A stretch of 12,404 nt of DNA from Spirochaetia bacterium (GTDB lineage Bacteria; Spirochaetota; Spirochaetia; Treponematales; Breznakiellaceae): assembly GCA_025997755.1 (NCBI GenBank), contig BNVA01000042.1, positions 1-12,404 on the forward strand, given 5' to 3'. The notes under the pieces are model-generated. The model did not search any database. It had not been told where the DNA came from and worked only from the letters and a program-made list of their open reading frames with translations. Numbering within the stretch: the stretch's first letter is position 1; every line of letters starts with the position of its first letter. A program made the translations under genes and the position numbers. Shown here one piece after another: positions 1 through 9,277 of the stretch.

Positions 1-280
1 TGCATAAAGTCGGCTGCTCCCTTGCGATAGCGACATCATGCTTTCCCGAAGCCTTCCAAGCTGTGATAAGAATCTTCAAACACAATACACTCTGTAGGAT
101 CAACTTTTAACTTTTCCGCTGCGGTAAGCCAAATATCAGCGCCCGTTTTGCCGGTGATAAAATCATCGGTATAAAGTACGGCGCTAAAAAATTTTTGTAT
201 CTTGTATCGTGTAAGCACAGCTTCGCAGGCTTCGGGAAAGCATGATGTCGCTATCGCAAGGGAGCAGCCGACTTTATGCA
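1..280. repeat. Terminal inverted repeat, left end (54 bp arms, 172 bp loop)
   Basis: Bases 1-54 are the reverse complement of 227-280. The same 54 bases also appear as a direct repeat at 12125-12178, where identity ends at base 55 (T here, G there). A window that ends within a short repeat at both ends fits a contig stopped at a repeat node in an assembly graph. Confidence 0.93.
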
Positions 281-601
281 AATGCCGCGCTATGTCCACT
301 ATTGGTTTTTTTATCGGTACCGTTGTTTTGTAGTGTATAAGAGCCAGTGTGCGCCATTCATTTATGATTTGTTCGGGTGTCAATGATAGCGAATAGTTTT
401 TTTGGACATAGAGTGCGCCATCTTTTAAGCCTAGAGCCGCGAGGTCGTCTTCCAAATTTGAAGCGGCGCTTTTTTTTTTGATGAAAGCCAATCCCTGCAT
501 AGATTATCCCAGACGTACATAGAGTCCAAAAGAGTGCCGTCTAAATCGAATATTGCGCCCTTATATTTTTCAATATTTTTTACAATGGGCTTAATTCCCA
601 T
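55..601 (-). pseudogene. HAD-superfamily hydrolase, frameshifted and truncated (left-arm copy)
   Basis: Mirror of 11804-12350. ATG is at 601-599 with GGGAG at 608-612, and the frame breaks at the A run (T run on the + strand, 470-479). Motifs II to IV lie in the shifted frame, and native sequence ends near base 55. The same ten-base homopolymer in both arms fits both arms deriving from one underlying sequence. Confidence 0.83.
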
Positions 602-2456
602 AAAGCACTCCCGGATTTGTAACGGAAGGCGCTTGCAGCCGGTTTAGGTCAATTATGAATTGTCCCGATGCTTTATTCCCGCGCCGTTCAATATTACCGG
701 CAACATCAAACCTTATTGCCTCCACCTGCCAGATAAATGTTCCCGCGTCCAGTATGGCAAGGTCTTCAATAGTGTAGTTTGTCTGCCTCATAGGGTCGGT
801 TGTGATCAATGAAGGAGAAGACGCAGCTTGTCCTTGCGCCCTAACGGTGAAAATATAAGCCGATGCGCCGGATACAGAATTCCAGCTAAAACTTAAACGG
901 CGGCTTTGACGCAATTCCACTGTGCCCATGGTATGCGGGGAGGCAGGACGCAAATTTGAGGGAGCCGCAAGCAGATTAGAGTTTTTAAATCTGAATGAAG
1001 CGCTTTCTTTTGAACTGATATTTTGTCCATCGGAGGTTTGTGCCTCTATTCTCCAACGGTAATTACCTTCGGTAAGACGCGGAATACGCAAATGAGAGAT
1101 GCCTGAATCTTCAAAAGCCAGCACTTCAATGCCGCCCGACAACGGGTTTGCTGCGCCTGCTCTCTCGTTGACCAGCGTTAGGCGTAATCTTGCCGCTCCT
1201 TGTCCCTTCCAAGTAAGGTCGGGGAACATTTCCAACGGATCGAATTCCGGAACAAAACCTTCGCTTCCCGGATACAGGACTATGGGTTCAAGCGAGAATA
1301 TCGGCTCATTGGTTGGGATTTCGTGCTGTACCTGCGGCGGCGTATAAGTAATCGTGAATTTATTGCCGACAGGTTTTTCTCTGTTTCCTGCGGCAGGATA
1401 AACCCGCCACCAATAGGAGCCTGCCGGTAAGTATGTATCAATAGCGGAAATATTTAAATTGTCGTGACTTTCCACGATACGCATAAAACGTCTGTCGCTT
1501 GCAACTTCAAAGCGCACCTCTGTTTCACTACTGGTATTTACCCTATTCCATGAAAAATAAACGGGTACTTCGTCCGGGCTTTGTACAACTATCTGCTGTC
1601 CGGGAATCGGAGTGAGCAGGGCAATGTAGGCGCCGGAGCTTACCTCGCCCGACGAGGAAACATTTGCCGTATTTCCCGCGTCTATTCTTTGAACGCCGTC
1701 CGCCGTAGCAAGTGTCGCCTCTCCTTCTACCATCTGTAAATTTATACCGTTTCCCGAATCTGAAGCGGCGCTTAAAACGGCACCTGAAGCAATTTCAATC
1801 TGATTTGCACCTGAAACGAGTGTAAGCGCTTTTCCGCTGTCGCCGGTTTTAACGTTTATATTTCCGCCGGAAAAGTCAATTTTTGTTCCGTCTTTACCGC
1901 CAAAAAGCTGAACCAAGCTGTTTTCACCCAATTCGATTTCATCACCGCTTTCCAGCACGAGTACAACACCGGAAAGATCGGCGCTGCGTATAACATCTCC
2001 TGTATATAGGGGTGATCCGTTTCTAAGCTGATCCCATGCAAGACGGTCGCCAAAGTGCCTCTGTACAACTTTGTCTTTCAACCGTACCGTTCCCACAGGA
2101 ACGGCATTTGTCTTTGCAAGGGTGCTGTTAAGATCGCGCCAAAAAAAATAAATTGTAATTGCCGCTCCAGCAAGACAAAAAAATATCAGGAAAAAATCGC
2201 CTGCCGTAAACCCGGTTTTTTTACGTTTACTTCGTTTTATTTCCGTTATGCCGGACGGCACTTTTTGTTGTCCGGTTAATTTTTTTGCAGCGCCTATTTT
2301 AAAAAGCGGCTTTTTTTCCGTATGTTTTTTTTCTGTGTTAGGATCGTTCTTAACAAGTTTTAAGTGCGTAGACGCATGTTGTTGTGCCCACCAATCACGG
2401 CGTAGCTGTTCTTCATAAGCTAATACTGTATTTCCTTTTATCATATTTCCGTTCAC
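591..2456 (-). CDS. FecR-domain membrane protein (left-arm copy)
   Basis: Identical in all 621 residues to the right-arm copy, where the domains are described. The start is GTG at 2456-2454 with GGAG at 2464-2467. The gene is intact in both arms because no fold-back falls within it. It is flanked by the C-terminal part of cyclase 2 and by the HAD gene, as in the other arm. Confidence 0.87.
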   Translation of the reverse strand: MNGNMIKGNTVLAYEEQLRRDWWAQQHASTHLKLVKNDPNTEKKHTEKKPLFKIGAAKKLTGQQKVPSGITEIKRSKRKKTGFTAGDFFLIFFCLAGAAITIYFFWRDLNSTLAKTNAVPVGTVRLKDKVVQRHFGDRLAWDQLRNGSPLYTGDVIRSADLSGVVLVLESGDEIELGENSLVQLFGGKDGTKIDFSGGNINVKTGDSGKALTLVSGANQIEIASGAVLSAASDSGNGINLQMVEGEATLATADGVQRIDAGNTANVSSSGEVSSGAYIALLTPIPGQQIVVQSPDEVPVYFSWNRVNTSSETEVRFEVASDRRFMRIVESHDNLNISAIDTYLPAGSYWWRVYPAAGNREKPVGNKFTITYTPPQVQHEIPTNEPIFSLEPIVLYPGSEGFVPEFDPLEMFPDLTWKGQGAARLRLTLVNERAGAANPLSGGIEVLAFEDSGISHLRIPRLTEGNYRWRIEAQTSDGQNISSKESASFRFKNSNLLAAPSNLRPASPHTMGTVELRQSRRLSFSWNSVSGASAYIFTVRAQGQAASSPSLITTDPMRQTNYTIEDLAILDAGTFIWQVEAIRFDVAGNIERRGNKASGQFIIDLNRLQAPSVTNPGVLYGN

Positions 2457-2469
2457 TCTTTAACTCCGG

Positions 2470-3132
2470 TCAATTACTCTTAACTTTAGTTTCTTCCTGC
2501 TGATCTTTTTTTACTTTGTATTTCTTTTCCTCTTCGTCTGTATTTACCTTACTTAAATCGGGAGTAGGTATGCCCAATAATTTCCTAAGTTCCGCAAGTG
2601 TTTTAGGTCCTTTAGGTCCCACACATTTTCGGCTTAATGCGGGGTTTGTCTTAGGGATCTTTTTCAAATCGGCAAGCAGCTTTGAGCAAAGGCGCCGGTC
2701 CTTTACATTTACAACTGCAAACATACGTACCTGCTTGCCTTTTACTTTTACAGACGGCATTTCCTCCGTTATAAAAAATCTACCTACAAGCCGCCAAGTT
2801 GACTCGCTTATCATAATTTCCGTACCAAAAGGTTTGTTGAATGTTTCACAACGGTCTGCAAAGCTCACCGCTTCTCCTATTACCGTAAATTCCAGCCTTT
2901 CATCGGAACCGATCTGTCCGGCTATGACACGTCCGCTGTTTAAACCGCAGCCTATTCTAATAATAGGCATTTTATCACCGCCTCGTCCATCATTAAAACT
3001 TCTTAACGATGCCCTCATCATCAATGCCGCGCTTACTCCGGCAAGGGCGTTTGCCTCTATGCTTTTATGTCCGCCCACAGCGCCCCAGTGCGCCATCACG
3101 GCATCGCCTATAAACTTGTCTATTACTCCGCC
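2470..3132 (-). pseudogene. Cyclase 2, C-terminal part (left-arm copy)
   Basis: This is the mirror of 9273-9935. It runs from the Gly-Gly-Val-Ile-Asp-Lys-Phe motif through the variant VIGEAVSFADR segment (Glu codon at 2872-2874, Ser codon at 2863-2865) to the Lys/Glu-rich tail. It ends 13 bp before the FecR gene of this arm. Confidence 0.86.
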
Positions 3133-3349
3133 GTGTTAAGCATGAGCCATGTCCTTGAAAATTTTGAAAGATTTACAAATAAAGAGCTTGCCCGCCTAGC
3201 CCGCAAGGGAACATTGGAAACAGGCGGAGCGGATAAAGACGCTACTTTTTTCTTCTCCGACATTCGCTCTTTTACGTCAATATCGGAAAAGATGTCGCCG
3301 CCTGAAGTTGTGGAATTTTTGAATGACTACATGGACAGAATGGTTGCAT
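3128..3349 (+). pseudogene. Cyclase 2 internal inverted segment (left-arm copy)
   Basis: Read on the + strand it gives about residues 338-410 of cyclase 2, against the direction of the rest of the gene. Bases 3128-3242 duplicate 3350-3464 in inverted form, and 3243-3349 is unique within the arm. The unique part carries the FFSDIRSFT metal motif. Longer open frames through this piece, such as the one from 3067, are spurious fusions of antisense and sense sequence. Confidence 0.85.
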
Positions 3350-3464
3350 GCGTCTTTATCCGCTCCGCCTGTTTCCAATGTTCCCTTGCGGGCTAGGCGG
3401 GCAAGCTCTTTATTTGTAAATCTTTCAAAATTTTCAAGGACATGGCTCATGCTTAACACGGCGG
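3128..3464. repeat. Inner inverted repeat, left arm (115 bp arms, 107 bp loop)
   Basis: Bases 3128-3242 are the reverse complement of 3350-3464 (coordinates sum to 6592), and the loop is 3243-3349. Mismatches at 3127/3465 and at 3243/3349 bound it. It sits in the middle of the cyclase 2 coding region and explains why the gene changes strand twice. Short homologies are visible at the switch points: GC at the inner edge (within GCATGC), and CCGCC against GGCGG at the outer edge. Confidence 0.95.
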
Positions 3465-4470
3465 CGGTGAGTATGCCTGTTTCGTCTTGACTGTAGACTT
3501 TAAGATCCAATTTATAATGACCGTCTTCTATGGATTCCGCTGCGGCTCTAAGGTCTTTTAATGGGCGGCTTATTGTTTTTGCAAAAAGATATATAAACAT
3601 AACCGCGATAAACCAGACCGCCGCGGCAAGGTACATATTACGCCGTGTCGTGGTATTTATTCCTTCAAAAACAACATCGGCGGGAACCCTAGTCCAAACC
3701 ATAATATTAAAATCGTCGATATGCCGTGCCGATGCAAAGTATTCCCTGTTTTCCGTGTCAAAATAACGCTGCTTTCCTGACCCCGCGCCCGATTTAACAA
3801 ATGATTCGGCAAAAGAATCACCGGCAATGGTTTTGCTGTCGCGGATAAGCTCAAAATTGCTATGAATTAACAGATTTAGTTTTTCGTCTGTCATAAACGA
3901 TAAATAAGCTCCGTTGCCAAAAGATTCGCTCAAAACCTGTGCCGAAAAAATTACCGCCGTTTCCTTTCCTTCCGCCTGAAAATATAAAACCAATACCGGA
4001 ATATTAAAAACAGGGGCTGCGTTAATAACATAAACAGCTTCCGCAGCGGGCTTTTCCGTTCTGTCTGCCGCCGCCTTTTGCCGTACAAACGTACTTACAA
4101 GCGATAGGTCTATTTCGTTATCAATAAAGAATTGTTCATTTATTAAGTTTTCATCACTAATTATGGCTGCAATTTCATTGTTCTGTGTAAAAAAATACTC
4201 GGTTTGAGAATCAACCGCCTCCGCGGAAGCGTTATTGGCAATGATATGCAGGAAGGCTTTTGTCTTGCTTATCTCTGAGGCAAATACGGTTTTGGCATCT
4301 CCTGCCGACATTGCATTTGTACTGTCGTTATTGAAAATAGCGGTTTTTTCGACATCGTTGGATACTAAAAGCCAAACCATAGCTATTACCGCGCTCATAC
4401 CGGTAAGAAGCAGTCCGCTTATTATCAGAACCAGCTTTAAGCCTATAGGGAATTTTATTTGCCCCAGCAT
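3350..4470 (-). pseudogene. Cyclase 2, N-terminal part (left-arm copy)
   Basis: This is the exact mirror of the piece at 7935-9055: residues 1-374 with helix 1, Cache-like sensor, helix 2 and HAMP, starting at ATG 4470-4468, which overlaps the end of cyclase 1 by 16 nt. In this arm it lies directly downstream of the near-complete cyclase 1, so this is the arm that shows the native gene order from the beginning. The catalytic domain is interrupted at Ala374 by the inner fold-back. Confidence 0.85.
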
Positions 4471-6320
4471 TTTCTTACCTGCTCCATAGTCTGCGGCCCG
4501 TTTTGTCCTACACACAATCCGCACAATCTGCTGTTTGTTTTTAAAATATTTTTTAAATCCTCAAGAATTTTTTCACTTTCTTTAGGCTCTTTGGAATTTA
4601 CAACGGAAAAAACACGTAAAGGTTGTTCTTTACCCTTTACCTCCAGGCTTTCCATTTCTTCAGTTACCAGCTTGTGTCCTATCATCTGCCATGTATTTTC
4701 CGTGATAAGAATATCAGTGTCAAAGAGATCGTTCGGTCCTTCGATACGGGCGGCAAGGTTTACCGCATCGCCGATAACCGTGTACTCCATTCGTTGATCG
4801 CTGCCCATCTGTCCCGAAACAACTTCGCCTGTGTTAATGCCGCAGCCCATTTTGATAAGCGGTACGTGTTTTGCAATATTTGATGAAGGATCACGCCGCT
4901 CTTCATTCAGGCAGCGCAGTGCCGCTCTCATCATAAGACAGGTTCGTATACAGGCAAAAGCGTCCGATTCGGCGTAGCCTGAGCTTGATGTTGCCCCCCA
5001 TAGAGCCATGATCACCACTCCGTCCTGTGTAAGAAATTTATCAACATCACCGCCGGTAGCCGTTATACAGGGTACCAACCGCGAAAGGTACTCGTTTACA
5101 AAGCTAACAACTTCCTCCGCTTTAAAATTCTCGCAGTTTTCATTAAAGTCCCGAATCAGGCTAAAGCACACCGTTACAGTTTTTTTAACGCCGGTTCTTT
5201 CAAGTTGTCCCTGCCGCGCCAGCCGGACTATGGTTTTGTTCGTAAATTTTTCAAAGTTTATAAGTCCGTTTCCCATACCGGTAAAACTATCCGCCAAAAC
5301 TCCAATCTCATCGTTACTCTTTATATTTAGATTTAACACATACTTACCCGCCTCAATATCGCCTGCGGCAACGGTTAAAGCCTTTAAGGGGCGGCTGATT
5401 GTCTTTGAGTATAATAGCATTACTACAATCGAAATGATCAGTATACCCGCGCTAAGAGCGGCGTTACGGTTAATAGTCGATAAAATACCGGCAAAGACAA
5501 CATTGTATGGAATTGTCGTTACCACAACTCCGGCGAAGTGCGGAATTTTTTGGAATGCTCCAAAGTACCTTTCACCGTCTGAATCCGTCCACAGTTTTTG
5601 ACGGCCTGAATCCGGACTTTCTAGAAGTTCGGCGACAAACGGATTGTCCGAAAAGTTTGCCTCCATTTTGATAAAATCACTATTAGGATGAATAAGGACA
5701 TCGGCTGAGTTGTTTATCATATATGATGTATTGTTTCCCGAAGCTGAAAAAATTTCCGTTAGGGCGGCGGCGGAAAAAAGCACAACACCGGTTCCGTCCG
5801 CACCGTTTAGCTTTTGAGGGTATAGCAAGGCTATCATAGGGGTATCAAAGATCCCTCCGCCGGAAACTAGGGATGCCTCTCCTGCCTGAGCCTGCCTTAG
5901 AATTTGTCCTTTTGTAATAAACAGCATGGTAAGAAACAGGTCTATACGCTGCACCTCTATGCCGTTACTTTGAAAAAAATTAAGGTTTACAAAGCGTCTT
6001 TCTACAGAACGGCTGTTTCCCGCACCTGTAATCAGAACGGCGGCTATATCGGGATTTTGCGAAAAAAAGTAGTCAAAATTATCGTTGTTGCCTGCGTTCA
6101 AATAAACCATAGCCGACGCCATATATTCATTCAAAACAGTTTCCGCTGTTTGTGCGCTTCGCCTGTTTAGGGTGTAATTATTGTCTTCGGCAGTAATACG
6201 GACATCCTGCGTTAAAAGCCATGATACTAGAAATGTGATAAGCGACAGAGACACCACAAGCAAGACCGTAACGATAAGAACGAGTTTTACGCCTATGGGA
6301 TATTTAACTTTCGGCAACAA
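4455..6320 (-). CDS. Cyclase 1: Cache-HAMP-class III nucleotide cyclase, atypical active site (near-complete copy)
   Basis: This is a membrane sensor enzyme of the adenylate/guanylate cyclase family, about 621 aa. Transmembrane helix 1 spans about residues 10-37. An extracytoplasmic region of about 38-285 resembles a double Cache domain, ending with the usual aromatic/hydrophobic strands before the second helix (about 286-304). HAMP follows at about 304-356, then the cyclase domain at about 380-575. Lys428 (in DKF), Asp518, Asn521 and Arg525 (in VIGDAVNLAAR) are the expected substrate and transition-state residues. The first metal site is lost: the usual F-S-D-I-R reads CFSLIR with Leu388. 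The second is shifted by a 3-residue insertion (KFLTQDG, Asp433). Alone it is probably inactive or weak, but it could act as the substrate-binding half of a heterodimer with the next gene. The start as read is TTG at 6320, inside the chimeric junction; the native start is probably ATG at the same codon. The upstream ribosome-binding site is lost. The gene overlaps cyclase 2 by 16 nt. Nucleotide specificity is not proven, although the Lys/Asp pair favours ATP. Confidence 0.88.
   Translation of the reverse strand: MLPKVKYPIGVKLVLIVTVLLVVSLSLITFLVSWLLTQDVRITAEDNNYTLNRRSAQTAETVLNEYMASAMVYLNAGNNDNFDYFFSQNPDIAAVLITGAGNSRSVERRFVNLNFFQSNGIEVQRIDLFLTMLFITKGQILRQAQAGEASLVSGGGIFDTPMIALLYPQKLNGADGTGVVLFSAAALTEIFSASGNNTSYMINNSADVLIHPNSDFIKMEANFSDNPFVAELLESPDSGRQKLWTDSDGERYFGAFQKIPHFAGVVVTTIPYNVVFAGILSTINRNAALSAGILIISIVVMLLYSKTISRPLKALTVAAGDIEAGKYVLNLNIKSNDEIGVLADSFTGMGNGLINFEKFTNKTIVRLARQGQLERTGVKKTVTVCFSLIRDFNENCENFKAEEVVSFVNEYLSRLVPCITATGGDVDKFLTQDGVVIMALWGATSSSGYAESDAFACIRTCLMMRAALRCLNEERRDPSSNIAKHVPLIKMGCGINTGEVVSGQMGSDQRMEYTVIGDAVNLAARIEGPNDLFDTDILITENTWQMIGHKLVTEEMESLEVKGKEQPLRVFSVVNSKEPKESEKILEDLKNILKTNSRLCGLCVGQNGPQTMEQVRKCWGK
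6093..6312. other. Single-copy spacer between palindrome arms, with fold-back junction at 6312/6313
   Basis: These 220 bases occur once. On the - strand they encode roughly residues 3-78 of the first cyclase (transmembrane helix 1 and the start of the sensor domain). The right edge is the breakpoint: native sequence reads in from the left to about 6312, then jumps to the complementary strand 220 bases back. The bases GGCAACA at 6313-6319 would also fit an ATG-TTG-CCG start on the - strand (Met-Leu-Pro, parallel to Met-Leu-Gly in the paralogue), so about 7 nt of microhomology at the junction is likely. That microhomology is inferred, since the native flank is absent. Confidence 0.85.
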
Positions 6321-7950
6321 CGATAATTTTGACTACTTTTTTTCGCAAAATCCCGATATAGCCGCCGTTCTGATTACAGGTGCGGGAAACAGCCGTTCTG
6401 TAGAAAGACGCTTTGTAAACCTTAATTTTTTTCAAAGTAACGGCATAGAGGTGCAGCGTATAGACCTGTTTCTTACCATGCTGTTTATTACAAAAGGACA
6501 AATTCTAAGGCAGGCTCAGGCAGGAGAGGCATCCCTAGTTTCCGGCGGAGGGATCTTTGATACCCCTATGATAGCCTTGCTATACCCTCAAAAGCTAAAC
6601 GGTGCGGACGGAACCGGTGTTGTGCTTTTTTCCGCCGCCGCCCTAACGGAAATTTTTTCAGCTTCGGGAAACAATACATCATATATGATAAACAACTCAG
6701 CCGATGTCCTTATTCATCCTAATAGTGATTTTATCAAAATGGAGGCAAACTTTTCGGACAATCCGTTTGTCGCCGAACTTCTAGAAAGTCCGGATTCAGG
6801 CCGTCAAAAACTGTGGACGGATTCAGACGGTGAAAGGTACTTTGGAGCATTCCAAAAAATTCCGCACTTCGCCGGAGTTGTGGTAACGACAATTCCATAC
6901 AATGTTGTCTTTGCCGGTATTTTATCGACTATTAACCGTAACGCCGCTCTTAGCGCGGGTATACTGATCATTTCGATTGTAGTAATGCTATTATACTCAA
7001 AGACAATCAGCCGCCCCTTAAAGGCTTTAACCGTTGCCGCAGGCGATATTGAGGCGGGTAAGTATGTGTTAAATCTAAATATAAAGAGTAACGATGAGAT
7101 TGGAGTTTTGGCGGATAGTTTTACCGGTATGGGAAACGGACTTATAAACTTTGAAAAATTTACGAACAAAACCATAGTCCGGCTGGCGCGGCAGGGACAA
7201 CTTGAAAGAACCGGCGTTAAAAAAACTGTAACGGTGTGCTTTAGCCTGATTCGGGACTTTAATGAAAACTGCGAGAATTTTAAAGCGGAGGAAGTTGTTA
7301 GCTTTGTAAACGAGTACCTTTCGCGGTTGGTACCCTGTATAACGGCTACCGGCGGTGATGTTGATAAATTTCTTACACAGGACGGAGTGGTGATCATGGC
7401 TCTATGGGGGGCAACATCAAGCTCAGGCTACGCCGAATCGGACGCTTTTGCCTGTATACGAACCTGTCTTATGATGAGAGCGGCACTGCGCTGCCTGAAT
7501 GAAGAGCGGCGTGATCCTTCATCAAATATTGCAAAACACGTACCGCTTATCAAAATGGGCTGCGGCATTAACACAGGCGAAGTTGTTTCGGGACAGATGG
7601 GCAGCGATCAACGAATGGAGTACACGGTTATCGGCGATGCGGTAAACCTTGCCGCCCGTATCGAAGGACCGAACGATCTCTTTGACACTGATATTCTTAT
7701 CACGGAAAATACATGGCAGATGATAGGACACAAGCTGGTAACTGAAGAAATGGAAAGCCTGGAGGTAAAGGGTAAAGAACAACCTTTACGTGTTTTTTCC
7801 GTTGTAAATTCCAAAGAGCCTAAAGAAAGTGAAAAAATTCTTGAGGATTTAAAAAATATTTTAAAAACAAACAGCAGATTGTGCGGATTGTGTGTAGGAC
7901 AAAACGGGCCGCAGACTATGGAGCAGGTAAGAAAATGCTGGGGCAAATAA
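6313..7950 (+). pseudogene. Cyclase 1, second copy lacking its N-terminus (artefactual 5' fusion)
   Basis: This is the mirror copy of the first cyclase and contains residues from about Asn78 to the stop, but not the start, helix 1 or the first part of the sensor. The reading frame stays open across the junction and extends back to an ATG at 6181, giving an apparent 589-aa protein. Its first ~44 residues, however, are the antisense translation of the gene's own N-terminal region and carry no signal peptide or helix. They should not be annotated as protein. In this copy Leu388 is codon 7246-7248 and Asp518 is codon 7636-7638. The gene ends with TAA at 7948-7950, after the start of cyclase 2. 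Confidence 0.85.
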
Positions 7951-9055
7951 AATTCCCTATAGGCTTAAAGCTGGTTCTGATAATAAGCGGACTGCTTCTT
8001 ACCGGTATGAGCGCGGTAATAGCTATGGTTTGGCTTTTAGTATCCAACGATGTCGAAAAAACCGCTATTTTCAATAACGACAGTACAAATGCAATGTCGG
8101 CAGGAGATGCCAAAACCGTATTTGCCTCAGAGATAAGCAAGACAAAAGCCTTCCTGCATATCATTGCCAATAACGCTTCCGCGGAGGCGGTTGATTCTCA
8201 AACCGAGTATTTTTTTACACAGAACAATGAAATTGCAGCCATAATTAGTGATGAAAACTTAATAAATGAACAATTCTTTATTGATAACGAAATAGACCTA
8301 TCGCTTGTAAGTACGTTTGTACGGCAAAAGGCGGCGGCAGACAGAACGGAAAAGCCCGCTGCGGAAGCTGTTTATGTTATTAACGCAGCCCCTGTTTTTA
8401 ATATTCCGGTATTGGTTTTATATTTTCAGGCGGAAGGAAAGGAAACGGCGGTAATTTTTTCGGCACAGGTTTTGAGCGAATCTTTTGGCAACGGAGCTTA
8501 TTTATCGTTTATGACAGACGAAAAACTAAATCTGTTAATTCATAGCAATTTTGAGCTTATCCGCGACAGCAAAACCATTGCCGGTGATTCTTTTGCCGAA
8601 TCATTTGTTAAATCGGGCGCGGGGTCAGGAAAGCAGCGTTATTTTGACACGGAAAACAGGGAATACTTTGCATCGGCACGGCATATCGACGATTTTAATA
8701 TTATGGTTTGGACTAGGGTTCCCGCCGATGTTGTTTTTGAAGGAATAAATACCACGACACGGCGTAATATGTACCTTGCCGCGGCGGTCTGGTTTATCGC
8801 GGTTATGTTTATATATCTTTTTGCAAAAACAATAAGCCGCCCATTAAAAGACCTTAGAGCCGCAGCGGAATCCATAGAAGACGGTCATTATAAATTGGAT
8901 CTTAAAGTCTACAGTCAAGACGAAACAGGCATACTCACCGCCGCCGTGTTAAGCATGAGCCATGTCCTTGAAAATTTTGAAAGATTTACAAATAAAGAGC
9001 TTGCCCGCCTAGCCCGCAAGGGAACATTGGAAACAGGCGGAGCGGATAAAGACGC
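7935..9055 (+). pseudogene. Cyclase 2, N-terminal part (sensor, HAMP), cut by inner fold-back
   Basis: Residues 1-374 of a paralogue of cyclase 1. I chose ATG 7935 because Met-Leu-Gly-Gln-Ile-Lys-Phe-Pro-Ile-Gly aligns with the start of cyclase 1; a GTG at 7881 would only add residues encoded antiparallel to nothing conserved. A GGAG lies at 7920-7923, 11 nt upstream, and the start overlaps the cyclase 1 stop by 16 nt, so translation is probably coupled. Helix 1 is at about 10-36, the Cache-like extracytoplasmic region about 38-277, helix 2 about 278-297 and HAMP about 297-349. A helical linker ([13 protein letters not shown]) leads into the catalytic domain. After Ala374 the sequence turns into the antisense of itself, adding 23 foreign residues to a stop at 9128. 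Intact, the protein would be about 634 aa. Confidence 0.85.
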
Positions 9056-9277
9056 ATGCAACCATTCTGTCCATGTAGTCATTCAAAAATTCCACAACTT
9101 CAGGCGGCGACATCTTTTCCGATATTGACGTAAAAGAGCGAATGTCGGAGAAGAAAAAAGTAGCGTCTTTATCCGCTCCGCCTGTTTCCAATGTTCCCTT
9201 GCGGGCTAGGCGGGCAAGCTCTTTATTTGTAAATCTTTCAAAATTTTCAAGGACATGGCTCATGCTTAACACGGCGG
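8941..9277. repeat. Inner inverted repeat, right arm (115 bp arms, 107 bp loop)
   Basis: Arms are 8941-9055 and 9163-9277, with the loop at 9056-9162. It is the mirror of the left-arm structure, base for base. In operon direction the order is sense A-B, then antisense C'-B', then sense from a point about 12 nt beyond C: two template switches, with the stretch between C and E lost. Confidence 0.95.
9056..9277 (-). pseudogene. Cyclase 2 internal segment in inverted orientation (holds first metal-binding motif)
   Basis: Read on the - strand, this piece encodes about residues 338-410 of cyclase 2. It first repeats the HAMP end and linker (9163-9277, a copy of 8941-9055), then gives about 36 residues found nowhere else in this arm (9056-9162). 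The unique part starts with [11 protein letters not shown], the canonical first metal-binding motif with Asp380, and ends at MDRMVAC. It is the missing middle of the gene, turned around. By alignment with cyclase 1 (Cys-Ile-Thr-Ala-Thr-Gly-Gly), about four codons between this piece and the C-terminal piece are lost. Confidence 0.85.

Larger units (their letters stand above)
1..6092. repeat. Left arm of a 6,092-bp perfect inverted repeat
   Basis: Base n pairs with base 12405-n. The first bases (TGCATAAAGTCGGCTGCTCC) are the exact reverse complement of the last twenty, and every open reading frame in this arm has a mirror partner of identical protein sequence whose coordinates sum to 12405. Pairing stops after base 6092: base 6093 is T and its partner 6312 is C. 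The arm carries the whole operon on the - strand. Identity down to a ten-base A run and two nested fold-backs means the two arms are either very recently duplicated or the same sequence read twice. I favour the latter (amplification or assembly chimera). Confidence 0.97.

Noticed and set aside
3067..3396. 109-aa open frame that includes a cyclase metal motif
   Set aside because: It is a fusion of antisense DNA with the inverted cyclase 2 segment; only 3128-3349 has coding meaning.
3128..3464. Invertible phase-variation switch or insertion element in cyclase 2
   Set aside because: There is no recombinase or transposase, no target-site duplication, and the inverted segment contains a duplicate of the adjacent sequence. 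All bases derive from the cyclase gene itself.
5008..5601. 197-aa open frame on the + strand (mirror at 6804-7397)
   Set aside because: Antisense shadow of cyclase 1 with no start context and low-complexity Ser/Thr/Lys-rich translation. The same holds for 2516-3139, 4459-4797, 1099-1347 and their mirrors.
6093..6312. Hairpin telomere or replicated-telomere junction of a linear spirochaete replicon
   Set aside because: The centre is a 220-bp non-palindromic stretch of cyclase coding sequence, with no telomere-like symmetric site and no telomere resolvase gene. The other fold-backs in the same arm need another explanation anyway.
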